Shown in pieces: positions 34,744-46,279 of a stretch of DNA of 64,000 bases. This DNA is from Amanita rubescens. Lineage: Eukaryota > Basidiomycota > Agaricomycetes > Agaricales > Amanitaceae. The notes below the pieces were generated by a model. The model had not been told where the DNA came from and did no database searches. It worked only from the letters and a program-made list of their open reading frames with translations. Location of the stretch: assembly GCA_015039365.1 (NCBI GenBank), contig WION01000012.1, forward strand, positions 372,001 to 436,000, given 5' to 3'. The position numbers and the translations under genes are program-made. Position 1 is the first letter of the stretch; every line of letters begins with the position of its first letter.

Positions 34744-35577
34744 TTATTCCTCTTCCTCATCTTCACCACCATCCTGTTTAGAAGCTTGTTTGGCGCGCTT
34801 GCGCTTGACGCGTCCAGGACGACCGCCACCATACGGAGATGTAAGGGCAAAGTCAATGTGTTTTTGAGAGTCAAGACGAACAACGAAGGAAGGAACGTTG
34901 ACGATTTGCTTTCCGACGCTGCATGATGACTCTGTCAGCGCGACCGATTACTTCCACATTATTGCTACGCACCGGATATGGCGTTGTCTGATGAGTACTC
35001 GAGCATGGTGTATGCTCTTTGCCAAACCAATCTTGAAAACTTGTGTTTGCAGTCTCCGCTCTAAGAAATCTTCGATCTTGAGGGCCAACACGTAATCAAG
35101 TCGCATGCGAGACTCGTCGAGCACACCGATGCGGACGAGTCGACGAATAAGCGCATTTCCTTCGAACAAACGCTTGGGGTCCTTAGGATCGAGCTTCAAA
35201 AGTTCACGAGCGGCACGACGGATTTTAGACTAGAATAAGGGCGATGCGCCAGATTTCACGCTTGTTACGGAGACCGTATTCTCCAGCAAGCTAAGTAAGT
35301 AGTTCATTAGCGACTGGTTCTCTACGACGCATGGAACACCGACCTTCAACTCGGCATCTAGACGAGCTGAGCCATACGGTCGACGAGGGACCTTGTAACT
35401 GTTCAAGACAGAATAATGGGGCACAAGCTTAGATTAGCAAATGTGCATCCCTCCACATATCGTGGATCTTGAGGAACAAAAAGCTCACGTCTTGGAATGG
35501 TTTCTGGGTGCCCTGTGACAATGTAGTTAACGAGAAGGTTCGCCTGTTAGGCTCTGGCAGATAACGTACCTGGGCAT
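34744..35577 (-). CDS. RPS9: 40S ribosomal protein S9 (uS4)
   Basis: uS4 binds 18S rRNA at the decoding-side shoulder and is essential. Tiny first exons give [11 protein letters not shown] then [18 protein letters not shown] and [20 protein letters not shown], followed by [40 protein letters not shown], the S4 domain segment [20 protein letters not shown] and the acidic tail [10 protein letters not shown]. Introns lie at about 35570-35517, 35468-35393, 35338-35286 and 34967-34910. One extra base near 35230 breaks the frame between ...IALIL and [10 protein letters not shown]. This residue stretch is nearly invariant in eukaryotes, so a sequence error is the best explanation unless another copy exists. 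It is divergent from RPL21. Confidence 0.93.
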
Positions 35578-35768
35578 TTTTCTTGAGGTGAACTTGAGGA
35601 CGCGCTTGGGCGATACGAAGGAACAAAGATAGACAAATAGAATAGACTTTGAGCCACAACTGTAAAGCACCACATCCCAGCCACTCGGCTTCGGCCGGCA
35701 TACCAACTCCGTCAACACCGTCAGTCTCGTTCTCAACCGTTAGTTAATCCTCCTCTACAGCCCTCAAC
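35578..35768. promoter_or_regulatory. Compact bidirectional promoter of RPS9 and RPL21
   Basis: Only 191 bp separate the two start codons. A pyrimidine-rich tract (TTAATCCTCCTCTACAGCCC) lies just before RPL21, as is usual for ribosomal-protein transcription starts. No clear TATA box was seen. Confidence 0.5.
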
Positions 35769-36417
35769 ATGCCTCACTCATTCGGTTATCGCGCGCGTAC
35801 GCGCCACATGTTCAAGCGCGGTTTCAAAGGTATCTTGTCCAAATCTTCAAATTCTTGAAAACGACGTTGCTGATGTACGCGCTCTCCAGAAAATGGTCCC
35901 ATTAAGCTTTCGACATACCTGATTAACTACCGCGTTGGAGACATCGTCGACATTAAAGCAAATGCTGCTCAACAAAAAGGCATGCCCCATAAGTACTACC
36001 ATGGGTACGTGATCAACAGCCACTGGCAAAATTCTTTCTTACTGAACCGCCGAGATTAGGCGGACTGGTATTATATACAATGTGACACCATCAGCCGTTG
36101 GTGTTATCGTCTACAAGGTTGTTGGAAACCGTTTTATTGAGAAGCGTGTCAACGTCCGCACCGAGCACATCAGACACTCAAAATGCAGGCAGGAGTTCCT
36201 GGACAGAGTGAAAGCAAACCGTGTTGCTCATCAAGCAGCAAAGGACAAGGGCGGTAAGTCTTGTATCCATGGCTTTGATGCATTTGAGGTGACAATGTTT
36301 TCAGAGCGGGTAACACTAAAGCGTATTCCTGCACAACCCCGAGAGGCACGCACCGTCTCTATGTCAGGGAATGCACCTCAAACGATTGTACCTGTGGCAT
36401 ACGAGACAACGATCTAG
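35769..36417 (+). CDS. RPL21: 60S ribosomal protein L21 (eL21)
   Basis: eL21 is a eukaryote/archaea-specific large-subunit protein. [20 protein letters not shown] starts at 35769; after an intron (about 35830-35887) comes [38 protein letters not shown], then [40 protein letters not shown] and a C-terminal exon ending [10 protein letters not shown]. Further introns lie at about 36004-36058 and 36253-36304. The length of about 160 residues matches the family and no frame break is needed. Confidence 0.95.
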
Positions 36418-36658
36418 AGGATTATGTCATGTCTTCATTGCGTATTACTCTGTTGTATGTCATCGCCTATTGCCATCATGACCACGAAACATGCAAAAAT
36501 TATAAACTTAGAGCGATGCCGGGAATGAGTCGTTGCAGCTTCCCATTTTTGAGAATGCCGTTGACGATAGTATCAATCTAACCCCTTTAGCTAACACAAG
36601 TCATGCGATCGGACTATTAGCGCCACTACTCTTACTCATACACATTCACACTAAGATC

Positions 36659-38114
36659 ATGGCTATCAAATTGTTGCCTTTACCTCTTCCGGCCTCCGCA
36701 GATGCTTCCAAATTCCAGAACTTTGGCAGAGAAGTCAAGGGGCTCCATCCCGGGAAGCTCACTCCAGAGGAGCTTCAGGAAGTTCAGAAGGCTTTGTATC
36801 AAGTTCGTCACATTCCCTTTCATATGTCAAATTCGTTATCCTTACCCCATCAACCCATAGTATGACATCCTCCTCTTTCGCGACGTGGTCGTAACACCTG
36901 AAGAACAATATGCCCTCACCAAGGTACCAATCTCAACGTCTTCAGTAGACGCTCATTAATCTCCCCCCAAGGTGTTTGATCCTGAGTCGGAAAGCTACGG
37001 TCATGGAAACAATAAGACAGAAGGAACCAAGAAGTCCATTCTTCATCCCGATCTCAAGACAATTCCGCGGGTTCCGCAAGTTCAACTCATCGGCAATGGC
37101 ACAGTCTACGACCACGAAGGTCTTGCCGAAGCCAAACTGAAACATCCCAGTCACACAACCTTTCACAAGACACGCGTGTCCGCTGAAGATGAAGCAAAGG
37201 GCGTCACTCGCTTCTATCGCTGGCACATTGACGCGGCTTTATATGACCTGAATCCACCGAAAGTGACGACGTTGTACGGTATCAAGGTTCCCAGCGGACC
37301 TACTCAGATCTGTAGGTACGATGATGGGACTGGAGACGAGTTCCCCGTTCCCCTTGGGACGACGGCGTTCGTATCCGGCAGGACAATGTTCAACATTCTC
37401 CCACCGGAATACAAAAGCCTCGCAATCAGAAGCAGAGTTAAATATGCTCCTCATCCGTACATCTGGATGGGACCAGCTCATGCCTTATCGACCGGTCTGG
37501 GTATCGAGACAGAAGGTCTCGAAGTTCCGTTGAATGAACTTCCTCACTGGGAGAAAGAGAAGATTAAAGTTTTTCCGCTCGTGAGTGGTGATCGGGTGAG
37601 GGCAGGTGTATGATGTGATTTAATACTTTGCTCGCACAGGTATGGAAGAACCCTGTTACGAGAGAGCTTGCCTTTGAGGTTCATCCTTGTGGTGTGCTGG
37701 AGTTGTTCGTTGATCCACTGCCGGATGGAGCCAAACGAGAGGGTGCCCTGTATCCAGATGGCGCTCATATCACTGATTTGAAGACGGTCCGGGAAACCAT
37801 ATACAAGATGCAACGGCCCGCTATTGCACCTCAGGTACGTCTAGAAGTAGCCACGTATGCCCTGCTTATTGATCCGTATAGCTCGTATATCCTCATGACT
37901 GGTACGTTGTTAGTTTCTTACTCGGGTTAATACCACTGAGCAGGTGGAAATAGGAAGGAGAATGATCTTGTTCTTTTCCATAACCGGGCCTTGTTGCATT
38001 CCGTTGTCGGCGCATTCAAGCCGGATCAAGTCAGAGCATTCCATCAATGCAACTTGGCAGCCTCAGATGAGCCGGCAGGGACCATCGGCAGAAGATATCA
38101 AGAGGTGGGCTTAG
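36659..38114 (+). CDS. xanA: Alpha-ketoglutarate-dependent xanthine dioxygenase (TauD/TfdA family)
   Basis: XanA oxidises xanthine to uric acid using Fe(II), O2 and 2-oxoglutarate, replacing xanthine dehydrogenase in many fungi. MAIKLLPLPLPASADASKF begins at 36659. The iron ligands are visible: His and Asp in YRWHIDAALYDLNPPKVTTL and the distal His in LVLFHNRALLHSVVGAFKPD. Between them are CRYDDGTGDEFPVPLGTTAF, PHPYIWMGPAHALSTGLGIE and YKMQRPAIAPQLVYPHDW, all typical of XanA. Introns are near 36812-36861, 36925-36971, 37604-37640, 37834-37881 and 37909-37957. One extra G near 38073 separates DEPAG from PSAEDIKRWA; the latter is the usual family end, so I place the stop at 38112-38114 and not at 38179. 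Confidence 0.87.
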
Positions 38115-38216
38115 AAGAGATACAAGTCTCCGTCATTATATCCGCTTGTACTTACCCATATGCACACGGACAATCGTAAGAATGTAATTCGAGTCTCCCA
38201 CTGTACTCCTTTGGCC

Positions 38217-38567
38217 TCAAGGCCACTCGTGCGATTTCTCCTTTCTTTTGCTTTTCTCCCTCAGCATTTCCTCCTTCCTCTGCCTTCAACTGGGCATCAA
38301 TTATCGCTCCTCTTGAAGGTTTATGACCATGAGAAAGTGCTGGGGCAAGAGGATCCTTGATCGTCTTTCTGTTCTCCTCTGGATCCTTCTCTTTTTTCGA
38401 AAGTGTCCTGAAGCGCTTTCCCGATTTCCCGTTCACCTCTTTGGCCGTATCAGTCAATGTAGGGAAGCTTCATACTGCGTGGCTTACTTGTCCCCGATAT
38501 CAACTTCAGCCCTCGGTGGTGACGTTCTGTACTTTTCAGGGAGCCTCCCTTTGTCGGGGCCTTTCAT
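38217..38567 (-). CDS. Small charged protein of about 100 residues, unknown function
   Basis: Exon 1 starts at 38567 (MKGPDKGRLPEKYRTSPPRA), an intron of about 50 nt follows (GTAAGC...CAAAG), and exon 2 reads EVNGKSGKRFRTLSKKEKDP, then HGHKPSRGAIIDAQLKAEEE. One extra base near 38258 must be skipped to continue EEEMLREKSKRKEKSHEWP. The GAIIDAQLKAEEE block looks like a conserved motif of short fungal proteins, but I cannot name the family. It converges with xanA, 100 bp apart. Real gene likely; function unknown. Confidence 0.55.
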
Positions 38568-39075
38568 TTTGGGCAGTCTATGCAAAAGTTTAGTTCCCCG
38601 CGTACTTTTCACGATAGAAATCACTTTTGGTCGCTCGACTCGTAGACTCGCGGATCCCCAACATTGGAGTACATGGTAGCGTATTCAATAGAGCTGTCGG
38701 AGGCACAAATGATGTCATGAGCGAAAACTATGACATCAAGGTATCATATATCAACTGTAGTTCTAGTGTAAATTCCACAGACAACCCTCCCTTCTTATGG
38801 CTTGTATACATTGACCGACACATGCATCACATCCAACGATGAACGGTCCGCGTCACGAGTGAAAAAGTCTTTAAAAAATTTGAACGATTAGAAACAGAAC
38901 CTGAATGAATCTAATCCAAAGGGTAAACGCCAGCGAGAATGAAACAAAGGCCCACGTCAGTTCCGAAAATAAAAGGAGCGTAATAGCGTGAAGTAATATA
39001 ATAGCTGAACCGACAACATGCAGAGTGTATCATTGGGGAAACGGAACACGTTAGATGAGCAATTACCAACCGAGA
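38568..39075. other. Intergenic region upstream of the small protein gene
   Basis: About 500 bp containing the small gene's promoter and the 3' end of the kinase gene. A short near-repeat of ATGACATCA-like words occurs near 38710-38740. No coding signal. Confidence 0.4.
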
Positions 39076-42000
39076 CTACGAAGCTTGGCGCGGTGATGAG
39101 AATAGGAGGAACACTTTTTCCGCGTTCTCCTTGTACTTCCTGAGTTTTCTAGTCCGGAGCTTCTCGGGCTCCATTGTAGTACTCTTCGGGGTATCAGAAA
39201 CATCAGCTGGGGCAGCGTCCCCATTCCCTGACTGACCAGATGATTGGCTGTTGGCGCTAACCGATATTGCTGATTCCTTTGACCTTAGTGTCGGTGTTGT
39301 GGGAAGTGAGCTACCTGGTGACAGTGATGATGAATTGTTTAAGATGCTGGACATAGTCGAAGAGGGAGATAACGTGTTGGCACTCGAATGGTTCCTTGAC
39401 TTCGGTGTCGAGCTTGGTTTGGTTGGCGATTTTGGTCGCAAAAATTGCCTCGGACGTTTCTTGAATGGAAGTGTTGGACGTCCGCGGCGCCGTTCGGGGC
39501 TGGGGGACTCGGCTACGTCCGACATTGTAGCTTCCGAACCCTTGAACATTCCAGATGTAGAGCGTGTCGTACCATTACGCTGAGGTGTAGTGGTCTTGCG
39601 GAACACAGCCAGACGATATCTGTCAACGACACCCCGAGCAAACAAACTCGTTCCCTTGGCACCATTCCTATCCTCGCCATCGACGGCATCGATGAGATCC
39701 CAATCGTCATCGGAATCTTCATCGCGCTCCGTTTCTTGGGCATCTTCACCATCCGACAGGAAACGATCCAACGCGGGGACACCTGATTTTTCACGGCGTA
39801 CTCGGTTGGCGCGGATATTAGTGGAACGGACAACTGGGGGTTGCAGATGGGAAGTGCCCTTAGCCTTGAGTGGCTCCTTGCTTGGCAGCTCAGGAGGTGG
39901 CGGAGTTTTCGGTAGCTCGGGCTGTGTATGCCCCTCGGTGGTCGAGGCTTGGTCGCTCTCGTCGACGGGTGATGCAGGTTCTTTCGGTGGAAGTGGGGGA
40001 ATGTCTTCTACAACAGGTTCCGGGTGGCTGGGGCGCGCTTCTGGCGTCTTAGGTTCAACCGGTTCTTGATCAGCTTGCTGCTCGGGCACCTTCGCCGTGA
40101 CAGCCTCGAGACTGTCCAACACGGAGGACATGTCTTTCTGACTCATCTCTTCTCCATCATCCTCCTCTTCGTCCTCCTCCTCTTCGTCATCGTCCACTAA
40201 TATTGAATGGCGTCCCTTGAAGGAATAGCCGTCGAAAACGTCGACAGTCTCTTCATCTTGAGCTGGACGACAGAACGATGGACTACGGGACGGTAATGGC
40301 GTTGCCGCGTTAGACTCTTCTCCATCCGTTCTATCAGTATCCGTAGATGCAGGTTCTTGGTCAGTTTCTCCCTCCTCAACGTATTCATCAAGCACGGGTT
40401 CCATATCTAAGAAGGTATCATCGAAATTCTGAGTATCACTGGCATTTGATGGGTCAATAGGGGGGATATAAGGCGCTGCAGAGCGTTCGTAAGCATGGAT
40501 GGACACGAAGACGGGCGCGACATACGTATATATCGTTTATAATACACGTGCGACCAGTCGCTTTGAAGTGGGAGTTAGCATTCTACGCAGGGTGCATATC
40601 GAAACGGGCATACATCATGGAGAAGTATGGATGCCGTTTGATTCTCGGCTCGCATATTCTCAGAGCAGGGTTACGTTGTAGGAGCTACTGAGGGTTAGGC
40701 GTGGCTACCAGTTACGCGTGTGATATACTTACCCCGCGAATCAAGCTCTTGGTATCTTGATCCATAGTTCTATCGTCTGGGAATTGAAGCTCGTCTTGGA
40801 GCACTCTCACATACATGTCCGGATGGTTGTTCGCCCAGAAAGGAGTCTGAAACGCAAATATGAGGTCAAAAGTAATGAGCATGACACTCCACATACAATT
40901 CCCGTCAACATCTCGTACAGCATGGTGCCAAAGCTCCACCAGTCCACCTCATAACTATATGGTAGGCCCTGTATGACTTCTGGTGCGAGATACTCGGCCG
41001 TACCACAAAATGTCGTCGTGGTGTCATTTGCCGCATGCCATGGAGTAGCCAAGTCTGCACTCCTATCTGCCTGAATCCAAGGAACAGGGGAAAAATCACC
41101 ACTAAGGCTCGCAGGTGTCGATGGGGTCGTATTAGCTATCGTACGCCGGGGGAATTCTTTGGAGAGACCAAAGTCAGTCAAGACTATATGACCGTCGGCA
41201 CCGATAAGAATGTTTTCCGGCTTAAGGTCGCGATAGATTACGCCCACGGAATGTAGTCCTTCAACGCCTTCGACGATCTCAGCGGCATAAAACCGGGCTC
41301 GGTCGCGGCCTAAACGCCCCCAACGTGCCAGTTGCGTGGCAAGGTCACCACCTGGATGAAAGTCCTAGAAGTTGCTTTAGTTACTGTGCAAACGGAGACC
41401 AAAAGGCAAACGAACCATAACCAAAAAGAGGTTCTCTTTATCGTGGAAACTCCACCAGAGCTTGACTACAAACGGATCCCGTCCCTCGGCTGCCATGCGC
41501 TTTAATACAGCTTGTTCAGTTAATGTATGCTGCAACTCTTGATGCGCAAGGACATGTCTTTTGGTGATGGCTTTCAAAGCATACAATTCCGAGGATGTTT
41601 TTTGCTTTACGAGCAAAACTTTCCCTGCGCAGCCTTTACCCAGGACGCGCATCATCTCAAAATCGTCAATGACTACTTTGCGCTGCGATTTTCTTGGCAC
41701 CATGGACATCGACCGCTTCTTCTTTGCACGCTTCTTCTCGACCGTAGAGACAGAGGATGATTCATCTCCCGTCTTTGAGTAACTAGTGTCTTGGGTAGGG
41801 GACGAAGCAGTATACGCTCTGGATAACCTCTTGTCCTGATCAACCGACTGCGATCGATGGATCCGGGATACAGGTGAATCGGATGCGACAGGTGTGGGAG
41901 GCGCCGCGTCATCGTTACCCTGGTTTGCAGCCTCAGTGTTAACGGAAATCGGCGCCTTCGACCCGTCCGAGATACCATTCACATCATTAGTCTGTTTGGT

Positions 42001-42888
42001 AAGTTTAGTCGGCTCGACGGTGTCATCGTCTGTGTGATCAGTTCCCTTCATCGGGGTTTCCGCGAGAGCTTCAATTACACCACTGGTTTCCGTTGTAGAA
42101 TCGACCTTCTGCCCTTGCTCAACCGCACTCCCGTTTTCACTTGGGGCCACGCTTGCATCGTCATCTTTCGACATCCCCCCATGTGCTGCAAGATCAGATC
42201 GCACACGTTTGATGGCGCGTTCAACACGGACACTCTCCAAGTCATCCGTGCGTACTCTAACGAAGCGTTTCCATATACGTTCATGACGCAACGAAGACTG
42301 ATTGGCGACAGCTGTGAGGTATGCAGCGATCCCGGTACTCGTTGCCGTTGGTGATGTAAGCGGTGAGGAAGCATCCATAGATATGAAGGGGTCACTTGAT
42401 TCGATTTTGGGGGATGTTTGTGGAGATGACGGCCTTTGGATGCTGCTATGGTTACGACGTTTTGATACGGAGGTCTGTCGCGACGCCTTGGAGGAAGTCG
42501 GAGATGCGAGACGGGAGAGTGTATTGAGGAACGTCGATCGGCGCTTTGGTGGAGGCGTCGAGTACATCTGTGAGTCAAGGGGCAGTTCTGGGACCCTAAT
42601 ATCTGGATGGAGATCCTTCAGTCTTTGGTCCAGTTCTAATAGCTCGTTTGCTGTTCTTGTCAAGGTTAAATTGTGAGTTGGGGCTGTTAAAGTGGACTAT
42701 TAGTGGCGACATCCCAATAGACAAAGCTGTTGTGAAAGTGAGATGAACTAACTCTTTATGTAAAGACTATATGACCGGAAATCGTGTGGCGTCTCTGCGA
42801 CGCTCACACTCCATGGGCCATCCGTGTCGACACGAACTGGAGGCCTTCTGTTTGAGGATGAGACAAGAGCAGCGTCTAAAACTTTCAT
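39076..42888 (-). CDS. AGC-family Ser/Thr protein kinase with PX-like N-terminus and long acidic/disordered C-terminus
   Basis: The two large frames here are one gene. [20 protein letters not shown] at 42888 leads to [20 protein letters not shown], which with [20 protein letters not shown] resembles a PX (phosphoinositide-binding) domain. A disordered linker precedes the kinase: glycine loop [14 protein letters not shown], lysine in [53 protein letters not shown] and [20 protein letters not shown]. Small exons encode [13 protein letters not shown] and [11 protein letters not shown], and the AGC tail continues as [20 protein letters not shown] in the last 1.4-kb exon, which runs about 470 residues of acidic and Pro/Ser-rich sequence. 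Total near 1050 residues. No frame break. A lipid-recruited AGC kinase is implied; pathway unknown. Confidence 0.85.
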
Positions 42889-43529
42889 GTTGAGGAACTG
42901 CCTTAATTTAAGACTAAACGATGGTCGTGCGAGAAGGGAGTCTAGGTGTAGAGTGCGGCGAGAGGGAAAACAGATGTAGAACGGGCGAATAGAAAATGGG
43001 TGTGGAAAGAAAAGACGTCCCTGAGACGTCGCTTAGTGTGACGTTAGAAAGAGCGGGGGGTTTGACGTACAATGATACGGCGGTGTGAGCTTGGCGAGAA
43101 AGAGACAATAGGGTTTGACTCAGTTTGGCACGCGTAGTACTACTAGTGATCTGCCTCGAGGAGGAGGGGAGGCAGACGGCTAGCGCACGATGCCGACTAC
43201 CAAAATTTGATGGAGAACTACTAGTTGCAGCTGCTTCTGTCTCTGTGCCCGCTCGTTGTAGTACAGCTGGCAGCAGCACAGCACATGTTTATGTATTTCC
43301 TAATCACATTCGCCTGTTCCCGGCTTTAAATTGATGCCATCACAATGCGCAGCGCCACTGTTTATGTTGATCGAGATCGTTTATAGCAGCATAAACCCCG
43401 GAACCACCGCACTTTATCGTTATGTCTACTCTTATAGCCGCGTTTCATTCATTTTGTAACGGGGTCGTCTTACATATATGTCGCCGTACACTATTCGTCA
43501 CTTGCGCTCCCCCACCCCCGTCCTAGAGC
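42889..43529. promoter_or_regulatory. Divergent promoter region, kinase / seven-helix protein
   Basis: 640 bp with no supported gene. Frames here are short and antisense to one another. A GTTTATAGCAGCATAAACCC imperfect palindrome at about 43379-43398 is the only structure noted. Confidence 0.35.
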
Positions 43530-44738
43530 ATGCCAAATTACGGCCCAAACACAGACTTCCTGGAGAAGACCTTTCTCGCAGGGAACCTTGTGACGGGTGC
43601 AGGATACGGTGCGTCATACATTTTCCTTGACCGATCGATCACATATATATTGCTTAGGCATCCAACTCGTATTATATGGTTGGTGCATGCTCTACTTATG
43701 GAGTCAACGCAAAAGACAGGGAAAGGCAATGATATACCTTATGATCTACATCACGATTCTTCTCTTTCTCGAGTCATTGTTCGTGGCCGCAGGAACTTGG
43801 ACTGTCCAAGGCATGTACATTTACCACCGCAATGATCCCGGTGGACCATGGGCATACTTCCTGACGACACGAAATCTACCGGAAACCGTTGTCCTCTTCG
43901 CATCGCTTCTCATGCTCACTTTTTTGTCCGACTTGCTCGTGGTAAGTTTGACCACACCGCGTCCCTCTACTTCTTTAATTTTCGTGTTTCAGCTTTGGCG
44001 TTGTTGGGTTATTTGGAACTCTTCAGGAAAACTCGTCGCTTATGCGGTGATAGCTTTCCCTACTGCTGTGCTTCTCGCTTCTTTTGGTAATTGATGACTT
44101 GCTGAGCAGAATAGGCATAACTAACGTTTCTGTTTTTTAGCTTTAGGAACGATATGGACATTACGGTCCACCCAGCCAGGTCCTTCGGTGCCTATGGCTT
44201 TTAGTACAGCCTATTACGTGACATCTCTTGGAGTCAACATCCTGGTCACCATTCTGATCACTATCCGACTCGTTCTCCATCGCCGATCGATTATGACCAC
44301 CCTCTCACCAGAGCACGCAACGCAATATCCGTCGCTTGATACGATCCTCATCGAGTCTGCCGCACTATATTCTATTTTTGCCCTTGGCTTCATCGTTAGT
44401 TATTCTATCAACAATCCAATGAATCAGATATTTATGTCTTTGGCCTCCACATGTCAAGTATGTGTTTCCATTATAGCTTATTTGACGTGAAATAATGATG
44501 ACTATAGCAAATTGCTGGGTATCTCATCATCCTACGGCTGGCTCAAGGACGTGCCTGGAATTCATCTACGCTAACAAAAATACCATCGTCTGAGCCACAG
44601 CTCACAACTGTCCAATGCAGCACACCCACTACTACCACCCAGTTCGGCTTTGATCAAGACCTAATGGACATAGAAGCACAACGCGATCCTTTTTCGTCAT
44701 ATCGAGGACGGTGCGGGGTCGATTACGAGAAACCTTAA
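43530..44738 (+). CDS. Seven-transmembrane protein of a basidiomycete-expanded family
   Basis: About 330 residues with seven hydrophobic segments and a hydrophilic C-terminal tail. MPNYGPNTDFLEKTFLAGNL at 43530, then across four introns (about 43608-43655, 43940-43990, 44085-44139, 44459-44508): LVLYGWCMLYLWSQRKR, MIYLMIYITILLFLESLFVA, LLMLTFLSDLLVLWRCWVIW, AVIAFPTAVLLASFALGTIW, TSLGVNILVTILITIRLVLH, IESAALYSIFALGFIVSYSI. The WRCWVIW motif after helix 3 and the basic LVLHRRS loop after helix 5 are typical of this Agaricomycete family, often described as receptor-like but without known ligand. The tail ends YRGRCGVDYEKP at 44738. Confidence 0.8.
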
Positions 44739-45542
44739 GGTTTTTTGCCTTCAGGGATAGACGCATATCTGTACATCTAACTTCTATTAGGTTTGATTTT
44801 TTGGACTTGGATTGTACAATTATTGGTGTATGGATGACCAGCTTTGGACAACGAGTTATGACATCTAATTTCCGTAACTTATTGACTTATATGTCTAATA
44901 GTATACTCAATGGCATGACATTACCTACGACCCAAGCGCCAATTGGATCATCAAACCCTGAAGTCCACACCCTGGAGAGATTTGCGCTTCTAGCCGAACA
45001 TTAGTTCGCCAATCTAGGCTGCAATAGGTAACATCATGTACCTTGCCAACGCCAGCGCACAAAGTGGACCTTCAATCAGTACGTTATGATGTTATTCCAG
45101 TATTAAACCTATACCGTCACCCTGCTTAACTCGGCTCGAGCGTTGGGAACTTTGAGACGCAGACTTGGCTTTCTTCAGCGACTCATTACCGATATGTCCA
45201 TCTTCGATACTTCCACAAGACGAGCAAATGGTCGCGTTCGCTCCTATCCCTTCCCATGTAAATGACGTGACTTACGTCTGATATCACACTACGTTGCCAA
45301 TCAAATTACGGAAAAAGATAGAGCCTCTTCGGGCCTCGACATCCTTGGCCACGATACTATTCAAACGTTCATTACGGATCAACGATCAACGGATGACATT
45401 GACACTACATATGATATATTAACAACGTAACACGTTAACAACACAGCCTACTCAGGTTTGACCATGGTACTGGTATAACTTTCCTCGGCAGTTTCACATC
45501 GAATGCGGTCGCAGACTCGCGCTAAAAATCACGCAGATCGTG
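44739..45542. other. Convergent spacer of 800 bp, nothing recognised
   Basis: Unusually long for a space between converging genes in this window. Only short frames without motif or ATG-proximal coding bias are present. Confidence 0.4.
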
Positions 45543-46267
45543 TTAGTCCTCTTTTTGGATATTACTTGATGCGATCTCCTTCCTCGCCTGCTCGGCAAGA
45601 TCTTGGAGGTATCGATCGATGGATGGTACGATGAACTTGTAAGCGAAGAGGGACATGAGAATAATGGTGATCACCACGGGTATCATGGACTCGGGCAGAA
45701 AGCCCAGATATTCAGGTTCCAAGTCTAGGTAAAACGGGACTAGATCCCAGTGCTCCGGAGTGGAGGAAGTGCGATGTGGAAGGAATGGATGTGTTCCATT
45801 GTTCGGTGGAGTAAATACGCCGTCAACAACGGCATATATACGCGCATATTTAATGTGAGGATTATTGGGCGACGAATAGACGTCGATTGTGAACGCAGTT
45901 GGAAACTAGATCGATCGTGTCGTCAAATTATTATGGATTTGGAAAAAAAGTAAAAACACAAACCATCGCTGGCCAAGAAACACGTAACATGTAGGAGCGA
46001 TGCGAGGACCATCTAGGACCTGTCATGTCCAAGATGGTCCAGAGGTGATGTTCGCATTCTTCGTTGACTGCGATGCAGGCCGACGCCGATGGTGCCGGAG
46101 TGATGTTGAATTTATGGTCTGGATGGGATTGTGAGAGCGCCGGCCAGCGAGGATCGGGAGAGGCGAACGGAAGATGGGGGATAGGTGTCAAAGACGGAAT
46201 ATTTGACGACCTCGGTATTGGCAAAGGCGAGGACAGCAAAGAGTAGGACGAAAAGGAGCGACGTCAT
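45543..46267 (-). CDS. Small type I membrane protein (signal peptide, lumenal domain, C-terminal helix)
   Basis: MTSLLFVLLFAVLAFANTE at 46267 is a clear signal peptide with likely cleavage before NTE. A +1 shift near 46188 joins it to PDPRWPALSQSHPDHKFNIT, CIAVNEECEHHLWTILDM and SYMLRVSWPA; after an intron come FTIDVYSSPNNPHIKYARIY, AVVDGVFTPPNNGTHPF, then one transmembrane helix in PVVITIILMSLFAYKFIVPS and a short cytosolic tail ending SSNIQKED. The plan resembles ER proteins of GPI-anchor assembly such as Pga1 or PIG-X/Pbn1, but similarity is too weak to name it. Its start codon lies 12 bp from that of the divergent RCC1-like gene. Confidence 0.6.
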
Positions 46268-46279
46268 GCTGTCACGCGC

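Noticed and set aside
42914..43334. Overlapping frames on both strands near the kinase promoter
   Set aside because: Mutual shadows in a Ser/Arg-rich low-complexity stretch with no splice or family support.
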